A stretch of 64,000 nucleotides of DNA from Formosa undariae (GTDB lineage Bacteria > Bacteroidota > Bacteroidia > Flavobacteriales > Flavobacteriaceae). The stretch lies in NCBI RefSeq assembly GCF_042427615.1, contig NZ_JBHMEZ010000013.1, positions 186,001 to 250,000 on the forward strand. Reading direction: 5' to 3'. The notes under the pieces are model-generated. The model was not told where the DNA came from. It saw only the letters and a list, made by a program, of their open reading frames with translations, and searched no databases. Both the position numbers and the translations under genes were made by a program. Of this stretch, positions 16,867 through 25,781 are shown piece by piece (the first letter of the stretch is position 1; each line of letters starts with the position of its first letter).

Positions 16867-17496
16867 TTACCCCTTAAACTTTATTGGTAGATGAACGATT
16901 TTTTTAGTGTCGAAAAATTCTTCTTCGAAATAATCGTTTAGGTTGTAAATAGAAACTGTTTTATAATCTTGAAGTTCCTCGGCTAAATCACCTCCTTTAA
17001 GATATATAATTCCGTTTTTCAATTCGTTTTGCTGTGTTTTAGCGATTTTACCTTTGGTCCAATGTACAAAAGTCGGCATAGCAGCAACGGCGCGACTGAC
17101 AATAAAATCGTATTTATCGTCAATTTCCTCTACACGACTATGTGTAATTTTTACGTTGGTTAATTCTAAACCTTCAACAACCTCAGCAACTACTTTTAAT
17201 TTTTTAGCAATACTATCTACCAGATGAAAAGTACACTCAGGAAACAGGATTGCCAAAGGGATTCCAGGAAATCCACCACCGGTTCCAACATCCATTAATT
17301 TCGTACCATCTTTAAATGAAATAAGCTTGGCAATACCCAAAGAATGCAAAACATGACGTAAATACAATTCATCAATATCCTTTCTAGACACGACATTAAT
17401 CTTCAAGTTCCAGTCTTGATATAAACTTTCTAGTTTCTGAAACTTAGAAATTTGGTCTTCTGTTAAATCTGGGAAATACTTTAAAATAAGCTCCAT
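16867..17496 (-). CDS. rsmG: 16S rRNA (guanine-527-N7)-methyltransferase
   Basis: RsmG (GidB) methylates G527 in the 530 loop of 16S rRNA; loss gives low-level streptomycin resistance in many bacteria. The 209-residue protein shows the family order: LYQDWNLKINVVSRKD, the SAM motif LMDVGTGGGFPGIPLAI near 66-82, HLVDSIAKKLKVV, the FIVSRAVAAMP block near 131-141, and YLKGGD near 166. It is transcribed divergently from the desaturase and convergent with the lactonase, with stop codons abutting. Confidence 0.96.
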   Translation of the reverse strand: MELILKYFPDLTEDQISKFQKLESLYQDWNLKINVVSRKDIDELYLRHVLHSLGIAKLISFKDGTKLMDVGTGGGFPGIPLAILFPECTFHLVDSIAKKLKVVAEVVEGLELTNVKITHSRVEEIDDKYDFIVSRAVAAMPTFVHWTKGKIAKTQQNELKNGIIYLKGGDLAEELQDYKTVSIYNLNDYFEEEFFDTKKIVHLPIKFKG

Positions 17497-17559
17497 TTCA
17501 TTTTATTTTTGGCAAAAATATGCTTTTTAATGGCATTTTTTTATGATTTAAATAATAAG

Positions 17560-17585
17560 TTGCGCCGCATTATTAATTATCTTTG
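17560..17585 (+). promoter_or_regulatory. candidate promoter of the desaturase (TTG-15-TATCTTTG)
   Basis: TATCTTTG at 17578-17585 is an exact -7 match, with a TTG at 17560-17562. The spacer of 15 nt is shorter than the usual 17-23 nt, so the -33 assignment is tentative. The ATG at 17633 lies 47 nt downstream. Confidence 0.5.
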
Positions 17586-17632
17586 TCCAAAACAGCAACC
17601 TCCTAATTTAGTTGTTGTTAAATAATAAATAT

Positions 17633-18733
17633 ATGAGCAACCAAGTATTATCCTTTTCACGTCAAGATCCAGCAAAGTTTTTTAGAACGCTGAACAAACG
17701 TGTAAATGAATATTTTAAAGAGAATGACATTAAACGTACAGGAAACTGGAAGTTATGGGTTAAAACCATAATCATGTTTACAATCTTTTTAGCCCCTTAT
17801 TTTTTAATTTTAACTTTAGATATTCCACAATGGGCTCAATTTCTATTAACAATCGTTATGGGAATTGGAATGGCAGGTGTTGGAATGAACGTTATGCACG
17901 ATGGAAATCACGGTGCCTTTTCTAACAAAGATTGGGTAAACCGTTTAATGGGAAGTAGTATTTACATATTGGCCGGTAACGTTTACAATTGGCAAGTACA
18001 ACATAATGTATTACACCACACCTACACTAATATTCATGGTCACGACGAAGATTTAGAAGCTGGGCGTGTTTTACGTTTTTCAAGACATTCTGAATGGCAA
18101 TGGCACCATAAGTTTCAACATTACTACTCGGTTTTATTATATGGTTTATTAACTATTAATTGGGCAATTACTACAGACATTAAGCAAATGAGAAGCTATA
18201 TGAAACGAAAGTTATCATACGGGAAATTTCCAAGTCCGATAGCGAACTGGAGTAAATTAGTCATCTCAAAAATTATATACATCAGTATCTGGATAGTAAT
18301 CCCGATGGTTGTTTTAGACTTGGCTTGGTGGAAAATTTTACTTGGATTCTTTATCATGCACTATACTGCTGGATTAATTCTAAGCGTAGTATTTCAATTG
18401 GCTCACGTTATGGAAGAAGCTGAAATGCCACTTCCAGAAGAGGATGGTACGATGAAAAACACTTGGGCGATTCATCAATTAAAAACGACAGTTAACTTTG
18501 GCGCTAAAAGCAGAATTATTAACTGGTACACTGGCGGATTAAATCATCAAGTAGAACACCATATTTTCCCTCATATTAGTCATGTTCATTATACAAAGAT
18601 TTCAAAAATTGTAAAAGAAACAGCTAAAGAATTTAATTTACCTTACAACGAATATAAAACTACCCGTAAAGCCATCGCTGCTCACTTTAGATATTTGCGT
18701 GAGATGGGCGTTAAACCCGCTTTACAATCTTAA
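17633..18733 (+). CDS. membrane fatty-acid (acyl-lipid) desaturase
   Basis: A di-iron membrane desaturase of 366 residues. I use ATG 17633; the frame extends to a TTG 21 bp upstream but MSNQ is the natural start. The three histidine boxes are complete: HDGNH near 93, HNVLHH near 128, and QVEHH near 304, the QxxHH form of front-end/delta-6-type enzymes. Four hydrophobic segments sit in two pairs (near 43-81 and 212-250). There is no fused cytochrome b5, so an external electron donor is needed. It probably tunes membrane fluidity. The aminotransferase follows 13 bp later. Confidence 0.9.
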   Translation: MSNQVLSFSRQDPAKFFRTLNKRVNEYFKENDIKRTGNWKLWVKTIIMFTIFLAPYFLILTLDIPQWAQFLLTIVMGIGMAGVGMNVMHDGNHGAFSNKDWVNRLMGSSIYILAGNVYNWQVQHNVLHHTYTNIHGHDEDLEAGRVLRFSRHSEWQWHHKFQHYYSVLLYGLLTINWAITTDIKQMRSYMKRKLSYGKFPSPIANWSKLVISKIIYISIWIVIPMVVLDLAWWKILLGFFIMHYTAGLILSVVFQLAHVMEEAEMPLPEEDGTMKNTWAIHQLKTTVNFGAKSRIINWYTGGLNHQVEHHIFPHISHVHYTKISKIVKETAKEFNLPYNEYKTTRKAIAAHFRYLREMGVKPALQS

Positions 18734-18746
18734 CCATTAATTAAAA

Positions 18747-19934
18747 ATGAATCCACTTTCAGACAGAATTACAAGTCTGCCTACATCGGCTACTTTAGCA
18801 ATGGCAGCAAAAGCACGTGAACTTAAATCACAAGGTATTGATATTATCGGATTAAGTTTAGGGGAACCTGACTTTAACACTCCGGACTATATTAAAGATG
18901 CTGCGATACAAGCTATTAACGACAACTATAATTCGTACTCTCCAGTAGATGGATACGCTGAATTAAAGGATGCTGTTATTACAAAGTTTAAACGTGATAA
19001 CGACTTAACATATACACCTGCACAGATTGTAGTTTCTACAGGAGCAAAACAATCTATTGCGAATGTTGCTCAAGTATTATTAAATCCAGGTGACGAAGTA
19101 TTATTACCTGCACCGTACTGGGTAAGCTATTCTGCTATTGCAACGTTATGTGAAGCGACTTACAAAGAGATCCCTTCAACTATCGAAGATGATTTTAAAA
19201 TCACACCAGCTCAGTTAGAAGCTGCGATTACACCTAAAACTAAAATGGTGTTTTTTAACTCGCCAAATAATCCAAGTGGAACGATTTATACTGAAGCTGA
19301 ATACCGTGCTTTAGCCGAAGTTTTAGAAAAATATCCAAATATTTTCATCCTTTCAGATGAAATTTACGAGCACATTAACTACGGTGTAAAACACTTTAGT
19401 TTTGCTGCTATTCCAAGTATGTTCGACCGTACAATTACTGTTAATGGTGTTGCTAAGGCATTTGCTATGACAGGTTGGAGAGTTGGATACATTGGTGCTC
19501 CAGATTGGATCGCTAAGGCATGTACTAAAATGCAAGGACAGATTACTTCAGGAACAAACTGTATCGCACAACAAGCTACAGTTACTGCTTTAAATGAGTC
19601 TCCTGAGCGTATTCAGTTTATGGTTGATGAATTTAAAATTAGACGTGATTTAATTTTAGATTTATTAAACGACATCGAAGGATTTAAAACAAACATCCCT
19701 ACAGGTGCTTTTTATGTATTCCCTAACGTATCTTTCTATTTCGGAAAAACATTAAGAGGAAAAACAATAAACAACGCTACAGACTTTTCTTTATACTTAC
19801 TAGAAGAAGCGCACGTAGCAACTGTAACAGGAGAAGCATTTGGAAACTCTGATTGTATCCGTATTTCTTATGCTGCCTCTCAAGACACAATAACTGAAGC
19901 TCTTAAACGTATTAAAGCAGCAGTAATCGCTTAA
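18747..19934 (+). CDS. pyridoxal-phosphate aminotransferase, class I (aspartate aminotransferase type)
   Basis: A 395-residue fold-type I aminotransferase. Substrate and cofactor residues are visible: GEPDFNTP near 39-46, YWVSYSA, NNPSG near 174-178, SDEIYEHI near 203-210 (PLP aspartate and tyrosine), the PLP lysine Lys237 in NGVAKAFAMTGWRVGY, and RISYAAS with the carboxylate arginine near 370. This is subgroup I-beta (AspC/AspB-like, aspartate/prephenate specificity possible). The exact substrate is not decidable. It lies 13 bp after the desaturase and ends in a strong terminator. Confidence 0.92.
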   Translation: MNPLSDRITSLPTSATLAMAAKARELKSQGIDIIGLSLGEPDFNTPDYIKDAAIQAINDNYNSYSPVDGYAELKDAVITKFKRDNDLTYTPAQIVVSTGAKQSIANVAQVLLNPGDEVLLPAPYWVSYSAIATLCEATYKEIPSTIEDDFKITPAQLEAAITPKTKMVFFNSPNNPSGTIYTEAEYRALAEVLEKYPNIFILSDEIYEHINYGVKHFSFAAIPSMFDRTITVNGVAKAFAMTGWRVGYIGAPDWIAKACTKMQGQITSGTNCIAQQATVTALNESPERIQFMVDEFKIRRDLILDLLNDIEGFKTNIPTGAFYVFPNVSFYFGKTLRGKTINNATDFSLYLLEEAHVATVTGEAFGNSDCIRISYAASQDTITEALKRIKAAVIA

Positions 19935-19952
19935 TACTATTTAATATAATTG

Positions 19953-19986
19953 AAAAAGCCACTATTTTACGATAGTGGCTTTTTTT
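19953..19986 (+). terminator. intrinsic terminator after the aminotransferase
   Basis: A 13-bp perfect stem (19953-19965 with 19972-19984, arm AAAAAGCCACTAT, 6-nt loop) followed by T residues. Confidence 0.93.
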
Positions 19987-20019
19987 GTTTCGTAGTCTAA
20001 AATATTAGTAATCTTTAGT

Positions 20020-20047
20020 AATAATCAATCCAGTTGCCTTGATTATT
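20020..20047 (+). repeat. inverted repeat (9-bp arms) upstream of MBOAT gene 1
   Basis: AATAATCAA at 20020-20028 pairs with TTGATTATT at 20039-20047 around a 10-nt loop. It is AT-rich and lacks a following T-tract, so it is not a standard terminator. Confidence 0.5.
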
Positions 20048-20064
20048 AAAATGCTCTCTTTATT

Positions 20065-20109
20065 TTAACAGCTACACGTTTTTTAATCATAAAAACGTGT
20101 AGCTGTTAA
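20065..20109 (+). repeat. perfect 19-bp hairpin upstream of MBOAT gene 1
   Basis: 20065-20083 is the exact reverse complement of 20091-20109 with a 7-nt loop (TAATCAT). The inner arm holds ACAGCTACACG. No T-run follows on either strand, so this is not a typical terminator. It lies 70 nt before the MBOAT start and may be a regulatory or mRNA-stabilising structure. Confidence 0.7.
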
Positions 20110-20178
20110 TCTCTAAAAAACTATATTTACTCCTTTTAACAAAAAATTAAGTTTTAACTTTAAAACTAAAGGTCCTTA

Positions 20179-21624
20179 ATGCTTTTTAATTCTATCGATT
20201 TTGCTGTTTTTCTACCAATTGTATTTATACTGTATTGGTTTGTAACTAACACTAATTTAAAATTACAAAATCTGTTAATCGTTGCAGCGAGTTACCTGTT
20301 TTATGGCTGGTGGGATTGGCGATTTTTATCATTAATATTATTTAGTACTCTTGTAGATTACTCAATAGGAAGGCAGTTAATGTCTGAAGACAATCAAGGA
20401 AAAAGGAAACTTTATCTTTGGACAAGTATCTTAATAAATCTTGGATTTTTAGGCTTTTTTAAATACTACAATTTCTTTCAAGAAAGTTTTGTAGATGCGT
20501 TTTCATTTTTTGGAACAAAAATAAATGCAAGTTCATTAGATATCGTTTTACCAGTTGGAATTAGCTTTTATACATTCCAAACGTTAAGTTATACAATAGA
20601 TGTTTATAAACGTAAATTAGAACCCACAACAGATTTTATTGCATTCTCTGCTTTTGTGAGTTTCTTTCCACAATTAGTAGCTGGTCCTATAGAAAGAGCA
20701 ACGCATTTACTACCTCAGTTTTATAAAAAAAGAACTTTTGATTACACCAAGGCAGTAGATGGTATGCGGCAAATACTTTGGGGATTGTTCAAGAAGATTG
20801 TTATTGCCGATAACTGCGCACAGTATGCCAATCAAATTTTTAATAATTCAGAAAGCTATTCAGGGAGTACATTGGTTTTAGGAGCAATATTCTTTACGTT
20901 CCAAATTTATGGTGATTTTTCAGGGTACTCAGATATTGCAATAGGTACTTCGCGTTTGTTTGGATTTGATTTAATGAAGAATTTTTCATTCCCTTATTTT
21001 TCTAGAAATATAGGAGAGTTTTGGAGACGTTGGCATATTTCTTTGAACACGTGGTTTAGAGATTATTTATATATTCCACTAGGTGGAAGTCGTGGTGGCA
21101 CTTCAATGAAAATACGCAACACCTTCATTATATTTATAGTGAGTGGATTTTGGCATGGTGCAAATTGGACATTTATAGTTTGGGGCGCTCTTAATGCTGC
21201 ATATTTTCTCCCACTTATGTTAACTAATAACAATAGAAATCATTTAGATACTGTGGCTAAAGGCAAAATACTACCATCATTTAACGAATTATTTATGATG
21301 CTAACCACATTTGGCTTAACTGTGTTTGCTTGGATATTTTTTAGAGCAGATAATTTAGGACATGCTTTCCAATATATTTCAGATATTTTTAAGCATCCAG
21401 GGTCCTTCCTTCTATTAAGTATCTATCTTAAATACCAAACGGTACTTATTTTGTTAACTGTTTTTCTTCTCATTGAATGGCTTGGAAGAGAGGGCGAATT
21501 TGCTATTGCAGAATTAGGTTTGAGATGGAGCAGACCACTAAGATTTATTTTTTATAATGTAATTATAGTATGTATTTATTTCTTTAGTGGTAGTGAACAA
21601 GAATTTATTTATTTTCAATTTTAA
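20179..21624 (+). CDS. MBOAT-family membrane O-acyltransferase, copy 1 (AlgI/DltB-like)
   Basis: A 481-residue polytopic acyltransferase that would pass acyl (often acetyl) groups across the inner membrane to polysaccharide acceptors. The MBOAT core is intact: FYTFQTLSYTIDVYKR near 131-146, PQLVAGPIERA near 166-176, GDFSGYSDIAIGTSRLFGF near 251-269, WRRWHISLNTWFRDYLYIPLGG near 286-307 and the catalytic-histidine FWHGANWTFIVWG near 328-340. It is very similar to the MBOAT gene at 54271-55722, also ending in FIYFQF. The SGNH-like partner starts 3 bp downstream. Unlike copy 2 it lies outside the polysaccharide cluster. Confidence 0.92.
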   Translation: MLFNSIDFAVFLPIVFILYWFVTNTNLKLQNLLIVAASYLFYGWWDWRFLSLILFSTLVDYSIGRQLMSEDNQGKRKLYLWTSILINLGFLGFFKYYNFFQESFVDAFSFFGTKINASSLDIVLPVGISFYTFQTLSYTIDVYKRKLEPTTDFIAFSAFVSFFPQLVAGPIERATHLLPQFYKKRTFDYTKAVDGMRQILWGLFKKIVIADNCAQYANQIFNNSESYSGSTLVLGAIFFTFQIYGDFSGYSDIAIGTSRLFGFDLMKNFSFPYFSRNIGEFWRRWHISLNTWFRDYLYIPLGGSRGGTSMKIRNTFIIFIVSGFWHGANWTFIVWGALNAAYFLPLMLTNNNRNHLDTVAKGKILPSFNELFMMLTTFGLTVFAWIFFRADNLGHAFQYISDIFKHPGSFLLLSIYLKYQTVLILLTVFLLIEWLGREGEFAIAELGLRWSRPLRFIFYNVIIVCIYFFSGSEQEFIYFQF

Positions 21625-21627
21625 TTC

Positions 21628-22626
21628 ATGAAAAAATTTTTAAAAAGTATTTTTATTTTTGCAATATCGGTAATGTGTTTTTCTTTACTATTTATTGTGC
21701 CCTATATTAATGCGGATCCATATTTTGATTTTTTTAAAAAAAATAATTATTCTTGGATTTATAGATTTCAAATGTTAGGAGATTTATCTACCAAAAAATT
21801 AATACATTCAGATTCAGATTATAATTCTTTTATATTTGGTAGTAGTAGGACAACAGGTGTATATGGCTGTTATTTAGAACAAAAAATACCTGATTCTGAA
21901 TTTTATCATTTTGCTAATTGGAGTGAATCTATAGGAGGTATTTATAAAAAAATTAAATTAATAGACTCACTTGGGTATAGTTTAGATAATACAATAATAT
22001 ATTTGGATACAGATTATACGTTTGAGGGAGATGGCAAAGAGCATGAATATGATCATTATCTAATAACAGGAGAAAATAGGTTTAGTTATCTCCATAATCA
22101 TTTTAAAACCTATTATGAAAATTTTAGCTTAGATAAATTTGATATTCTACTTGGCAATTCAATTAGTGGTGAAAATTTTCCGAATAGAGATTCAGATCCT
22201 GTTACTAATGACGCTTATCATAGGTGTAATGATATTACAGTTATTAAAAATTATGCTAAAGTAAAAAAAGATATACCTTATCTAAAAAAAATGGATTCTT
22301 TGATTGAATCAGGTTTTATGTATAAAAGGGAAGCTGTTCAAAAGCAACAAATCCCTCAAATATCAACCATTGAAAAAAAATATTTAGAAAAAATTGCAGA
22401 ACTTTTTAAAAAGCATAACACCAATTATTATATTGTTGTAACCCCCTTATATGATCAGTACAAGTTTCATAAAGATGATTTAACTATTTTAAATACTATA
22501 TTTCCTGATAGGGTGTTTGACTTTTCTGGAATTAACAGCTTTACAATTGATCCTTATAATTTTCCTGACCGCAAACATTTTCAACCATATATTTCTAAAA
22601 AAATATTAGATTCTATTGTAAGATAA
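21628..22626 (+). CDS. membrane-anchored SGNH-hydrolase-like partner of MBOAT 1
   Basis: A 332-residue protein with one N-terminal hydrophobic anchor (residues 5-27) and a periplasmic domain. FGSSRT near residue 71 resembles SGNH block I (serine), and DRKHFQPYISKK near 311 fits the C-terminal D-x-x-H block, so it is probably an AlgJ/AlgX-like acyl-transfer partner. Overall similarity to known SGNH enzymes is weak and I infer the role mainly from pairing with MBOAT. It is notably AT-rich, even for this window. A weak hairpin with four T residues follows. Confidence 0.65.
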   Translation: MKKFLKSIFIFAISVMCFSLLFIVPYINADPYFDFFKKNNYSWIYRFQMLGDLSTKKLIHSDSDYNSFIFGSSRTTGVYGCYLEQKIPDSEFYHFANWSESIGGIYKKIKLIDSLGYSLDNTIIYLDTDYTFEGDGKEHEYDHYLITGENRFSYLHNHFKTYYENFSLDKFDILLGNSISGENFPNRDSDPVTNDAYHRCNDITVIKNYAKVKKDIPYLKKMDSLIESGFMYKREAVQKQQIPQISTIEKKYLEKIAELFKKHNTNYYIVVTPLYDQYKFHKDDLTILNTIFPDRVFDFSGINSFTIDPYNFPDRKHFQPYISKKILDSIVR

Positions 22627-22637
22627 AAAGTTGAATT

Positions 22638-22670
22638 AAACATGTATAATTGATCGCTTATACATGTTTT
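22638..22670 (+). terminator. possible weak terminator after MBOAT/SGNH pair 1
   Basis: AAACATGTATAA (22638-22649) pairs with TTATACATGTTT (22658-22669) around an 8-nt loop, with a short T-run. The stem is AT-rich, so termination strength is uncertain. Confidence 0.4.
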
Positions 22671-22798
22671 AACAAGAAATATTTTCAAAATAAGATAGAG
22701 AATATTATTATTTTAGTTGAACCTAACCACAACTCAATTATATTAGCCGATACTCAGATTAAAAAGGATTCCAATCATAGATTATACCACCTGTAAGC

Positions 22799-24292
22799 TT
22801 ACCTATTCCGCCAAAAGAACGGTGTTAACAATACTAAAACAGTAAACAGTTCTAAACGCCCGATAAGCATTAAGAAACTGCACCACCACTTACCAAAAGC
22901 GGGTAAAGCAGCATAGTTGGTAACAGGACCAAAATTCCCTAAAGCAGGACCTACGTTTCCTAAACTTGAGGCTGATAATCCGACTGCTGATTCAAAATTA
23001 ATACCAAGCATAGAAAATACCAAGGCCCCTATAATAAAGGACAACATATATAATATAAAGAAGGCTAATACATTAAATACAATATCTCCAGACACCGCTT
23101 TAGAATTGTAGCGTACCGGTAAGACTGCATTGGGATGAAGCGAACGTTTAAACTCTATAAACCCGTTTTTAATCATAATTAAATGACGTACAACTTTTAC
23201 ACCTCCAGCTGTACTTCCTGCAGAACCTCCTAAGAACATTAATCCGAAGAAAAACACAACCAAAAAGTGAGTCCACAAGGTATAATCTGCCGAAACAAAC
23301 CCTGTAGTTGTAATTATAGATAACACTTGAAACAACCCATGTCTAAATGCACTTTCTGCTTGTCCCCAAACCATAGGGTGTGTTATAGACGACATGCTTA
23401 AATCTGCTCTAAAATAAATGATGAATGCCACAATTGTAGTAAAAATAGCGATAAACCAACTGTACAGTTTAAACTCTTCGTCTTTATATATTTTCTGAAT
23501 TTTCCCCTTAAAAGCAAAATAGCTCAGCACGAAATTAGCACCTGCCAAAAACATGAAAGTAATAATAATATATTGAATAATGGGCTGGTGGTTCCAATAC
23601 GCTACACTTGCATTTTTAGTTGAAAACCCTCCAGTAGACAAGGTTGCCATAGCATGATTTATAGCATCAAAAAATGTCATACCAGCGAGCCACAGTAATA
23701 AGGTTTCGGCTAATGTATATCCGAAATATATTAACCATAAACGTTTTGCTGTATCAGTAATTCTAGGATGCAATTTATCACCGCTTGGTCCTGGTGCTTC
23801 CGCAGCAAAAAGTTGCATACCTCCTATTCCTAATAACGGTAGAATAGCCACGGCAAGAACAATAATACCCATTCCACCAATCCAGTGCGTTAAACTTCTC
23901 CAAAACAAAACGCCATACGGAATAATTTCTATATCGTGTATAATTGAAGATCCCGTGGTGGTAAAACCAGACATGGTTTCGAAAAAGGCATCGGTAAAAT
24001 TAGGTATACTTTGCGTTAAAATATAAGGTAGCGTTCCAGACAAGGTCATGACAAGCCATCCAAAAGTTACTACAATATAACCTTCACGCTTATTCATTTC
24101 CTTTTTATGATCTTTGGTTGCAAACATCATGACTACACCCAAAACAATAGGAATCATTCCTGAGTAGAATAATTGCAACGTTACACCGTCGTCGTATAGA
24201 AAACTAACTAATGCAGACAACAACATAAATCCACCATTAAACAACAATAGTAGTCCTAAAAAATGAAAAATAATTTTATAATTAAGTTTCAT
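22799..24292 (-). CDS. trkH: TrkH/KtrB-type potassium uptake membrane subunit
   Basis: The K+-translocating subunit of a Trk system, 497 residues, built of four membrane-pore-membrane repeats. The pore loops are visible: TTTGSSII near 111-118, LSTGGFST near 219-226, ITTTGFVSAD near 329-338 and SSLGNVGPALGNFGP near 453-467; the glycine in each forms the selectivity filter. The trkA regulatory gene lies 3 bp upstream on the same strand, so they form an operon. Confidence 0.94.
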   Translation of the reverse strand: MKLNYKIIFHFLGLLLLFNGGFMLLSALVSFLYDDGVTLQLFYSGMIPIVLGVVMMFATKDHKKEMNKREGYIVVTFGWLVMTLSGTLPYILTQSIPNFTDAFFETMSGFTTTGSSIIHDIEIIPYGVLFWRSLTHWIGGMGIIVLAVAILPLLGIGGMQLFAAEAPGPSGDKLHPRITDTAKRLWLIYFGYTLAETLLLWLAGMTFFDAINHAMATLSTGGFSTKNASVAYWNHQPIIQYIIITFMFLAGANFVLSYFAFKGKIQKIYKDEEFKLYSWFIAIFTTIVAFIIYFRADLSMSSITHPMVWGQAESAFRHGLFQVLSIITTTGFVSADYTLWTHFLVVFFFGLMFLGGSAGSTAGGVKVVRHLIMIKNGFIEFKRSLHPNAVLPVRYNSKAVSGDIVFNVLAFFILYMLSFIIGALVFSMLGINFESAVGLSASSLGNVGPALGNFGPVTNYAALPAFGKWWCSFLMLIGRLELFTVLVLLTPFFWRNR

Positions 24293-24295
24293 ATG

Positions 24296-25645
24296 CTAAC
24301 GAAAAAGTTTTTCTACTTGTTTTATAGATTGCGGTAAACAACATACAACCACACGGTCTCCTTGACTAATTTTAAAATCCCCTAAAGCAATAATCCCTTC
24401 TCCATCTCTAATAATTCCGCCAATAATAGCAGAACGCGGAAAATCTATTTCTTTAATAATTTTATTACAAATTAAGGATTTAGACTTCACTTTAAACTCC
24501 AATAACTCGGCGTGCATATTGTTAAGTTTAGTCATCGCCACAACATCTCCTTTTCTTATATATCTAAAAATATTATTTGCGGCTAAAAGCTTCTTATTAA
24601 TAAGAGTATCAATACCTATAGATTGCGACAATTCGAAATAATCCATATTCTCGACTAAAGCAATTGTCTTTCTTACTCCTTTAGATTTAGCCACTAGACA
24701 TGACATTATATTGGTTTCAGAATTTCCTGTTACCGCAATAAATGCATCCATATCGCTAAGATTTTCTTCTTCAAGTAAATCTACATTTCTGCCATCACCA
24801 TTAATCACTAAAACTTTAGGCAACTCATCTGCAACATCAAAAGCACGTTCTTTATCTTTTTCGATCAGTTTAACACGCGTCGAAGAATTACTTAAATCGC
24901 GAGCAGCTTTATATCCGATTTTACTTCCGCCTAAAATCATTACATTTTTAACTTCAGTATTTTCTTTCCCTGTCAATTTACAAAGTTCTTCTGCACCACC
25001 TTCAGAGGTTATAAACACCACATTATCGCCTTGTTTAAAGATAGTATCTCCTCTAGGTATTAATGTATATTGTGTTCCGAAACGCTGAATTGCAATAGGA
25101 ACAAAGTGAATTTCAGGAAATATCTGAGCAGCTTCTTTTACGGTTTTACCAACGAAGGTCATTCTGCTAGATAAGTTTATACCCACCATGGTTAATGCAC
25201 CTCCTTCAAACTCGTAACTATCGTTAAATGCCGATTGGTCTAATAATAACTTTATCTCCGATGCTGCTAAAGCTTCCGGAGAAATCAATTCATCAATTCC
25301 GAATTTGGTAAACCCAACTTCTTCTTTATGATTAATAAATTCGGTATTAGAAATTCTTGCAATGGTCTTTTTAGCCCCAAGTTGCTTAGCCAAAACGCAA
25401 ACCGTAATATTGGTGGTTTCGGAAGAAGTAACCGCAATAACAAGGTCGCTTTCGGCAACTCTAGCATCTTTCAAAATTGAAATGGATGTAGAATCTCCTT
25501 TAATTACTTTTATGTCTAAATGAGTATCGGCTTTAGTTAAGCTTTCCTTATTTACATCTATTAAAGTAATTTCTTGAGCTTCGTAAGATAAAAGTTTAGC
25601 TAAATGAAACCCAACTTCACCAGCGCCTGCAATGATAATTTTCAT
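24296..25645 (-). CDS. trkA: Trk potassium system NAD-binding regulatory subunit
   Basis: A 449-residue cytosolic gating ring subunit with the typical duplicated layout: RCK_N Rossmann domain 1 (IIIAGAGEVGFHLAKLL, residues 2-18), TrkA_C, Rossmann domain 2 (MILGGSKIGYKAARDL near 235-250) and a second TrkA_C. Each Rossmann unit ends its second strand with an acidic residue, consistent with NAD(H) binding. It is the first gene of the trkA-trkH pair and is divergent from menG. Confidence 0.95.
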   Translation of the reverse strand: MKIIIAGAGEVGFHLAKLLSYEAQEITLIDVNKESLTKADTHLDIKVIKGDSTSISILKDARVAESDLVIAVTSSETTNITVCVLAKQLGAKKTIARISNTEFINHKEEVGFTKFGIDELISPEALAASEIKLLLDQSAFNDSYEFEGGALTMVGINLSSRMTFVGKTVKEAAQIFPEIHFVPIAIQRFGTQYTLIPRGDTIFKQGDNVVFITSEGGAEELCKLTGKENTEVKNVMILGGSKIGYKAARDLSNSSTRVKLIEKDKERAFDVADELPKVLVINGDGRNVDLLEEENLSDMDAFIAVTGNSETNIMSCLVAKSKGVRKTIALVENMDYFELSQSIGIDTLINKKLLAANNIFRYIRKGDVVAMTKLNNMHAELLEFKVKSKSLICNKIIKEIDFPRSAIIGGIIRDGEGIIALGDFKISQGDRVVVCCLPQSIKQVEKLFR

Positions 25646-25758
25646 GTGTAGTCTATCGTAAAAAGTAAAACAAAGATACTAGAATTTATAATTCTTGTAT
25701 GCTTTTACAATTAATATAATTATTTGTTTCCAAGTTTCCTAATGCATAGTGAATAACT

Positions 25759-25766
25759 TATATTTG
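25759..25766 (+). promoter_or_regulatory. -7 promoter element (TATATTTG) that decides the menG start
   Basis: TATATTTG is an exact TAnnTTTG match. Transcription from it would start near 25773, after the upstream GTG at 25749 but before the TTG at 25782, favouring the TTG as initiation codon. A -33 TTG at normal spacing is not visible. Confidence 0.5.
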
Positions 25767-25781
25767 TTCAAAATTTTTGAT

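Noticed and set aside
25285..25467. 60-codon leucine-rich minus-strand ORF inside trkA
   Set aside because: It is a frame-shifted reading of trkA on the same strand, and trkA itself is uninterrupted there.
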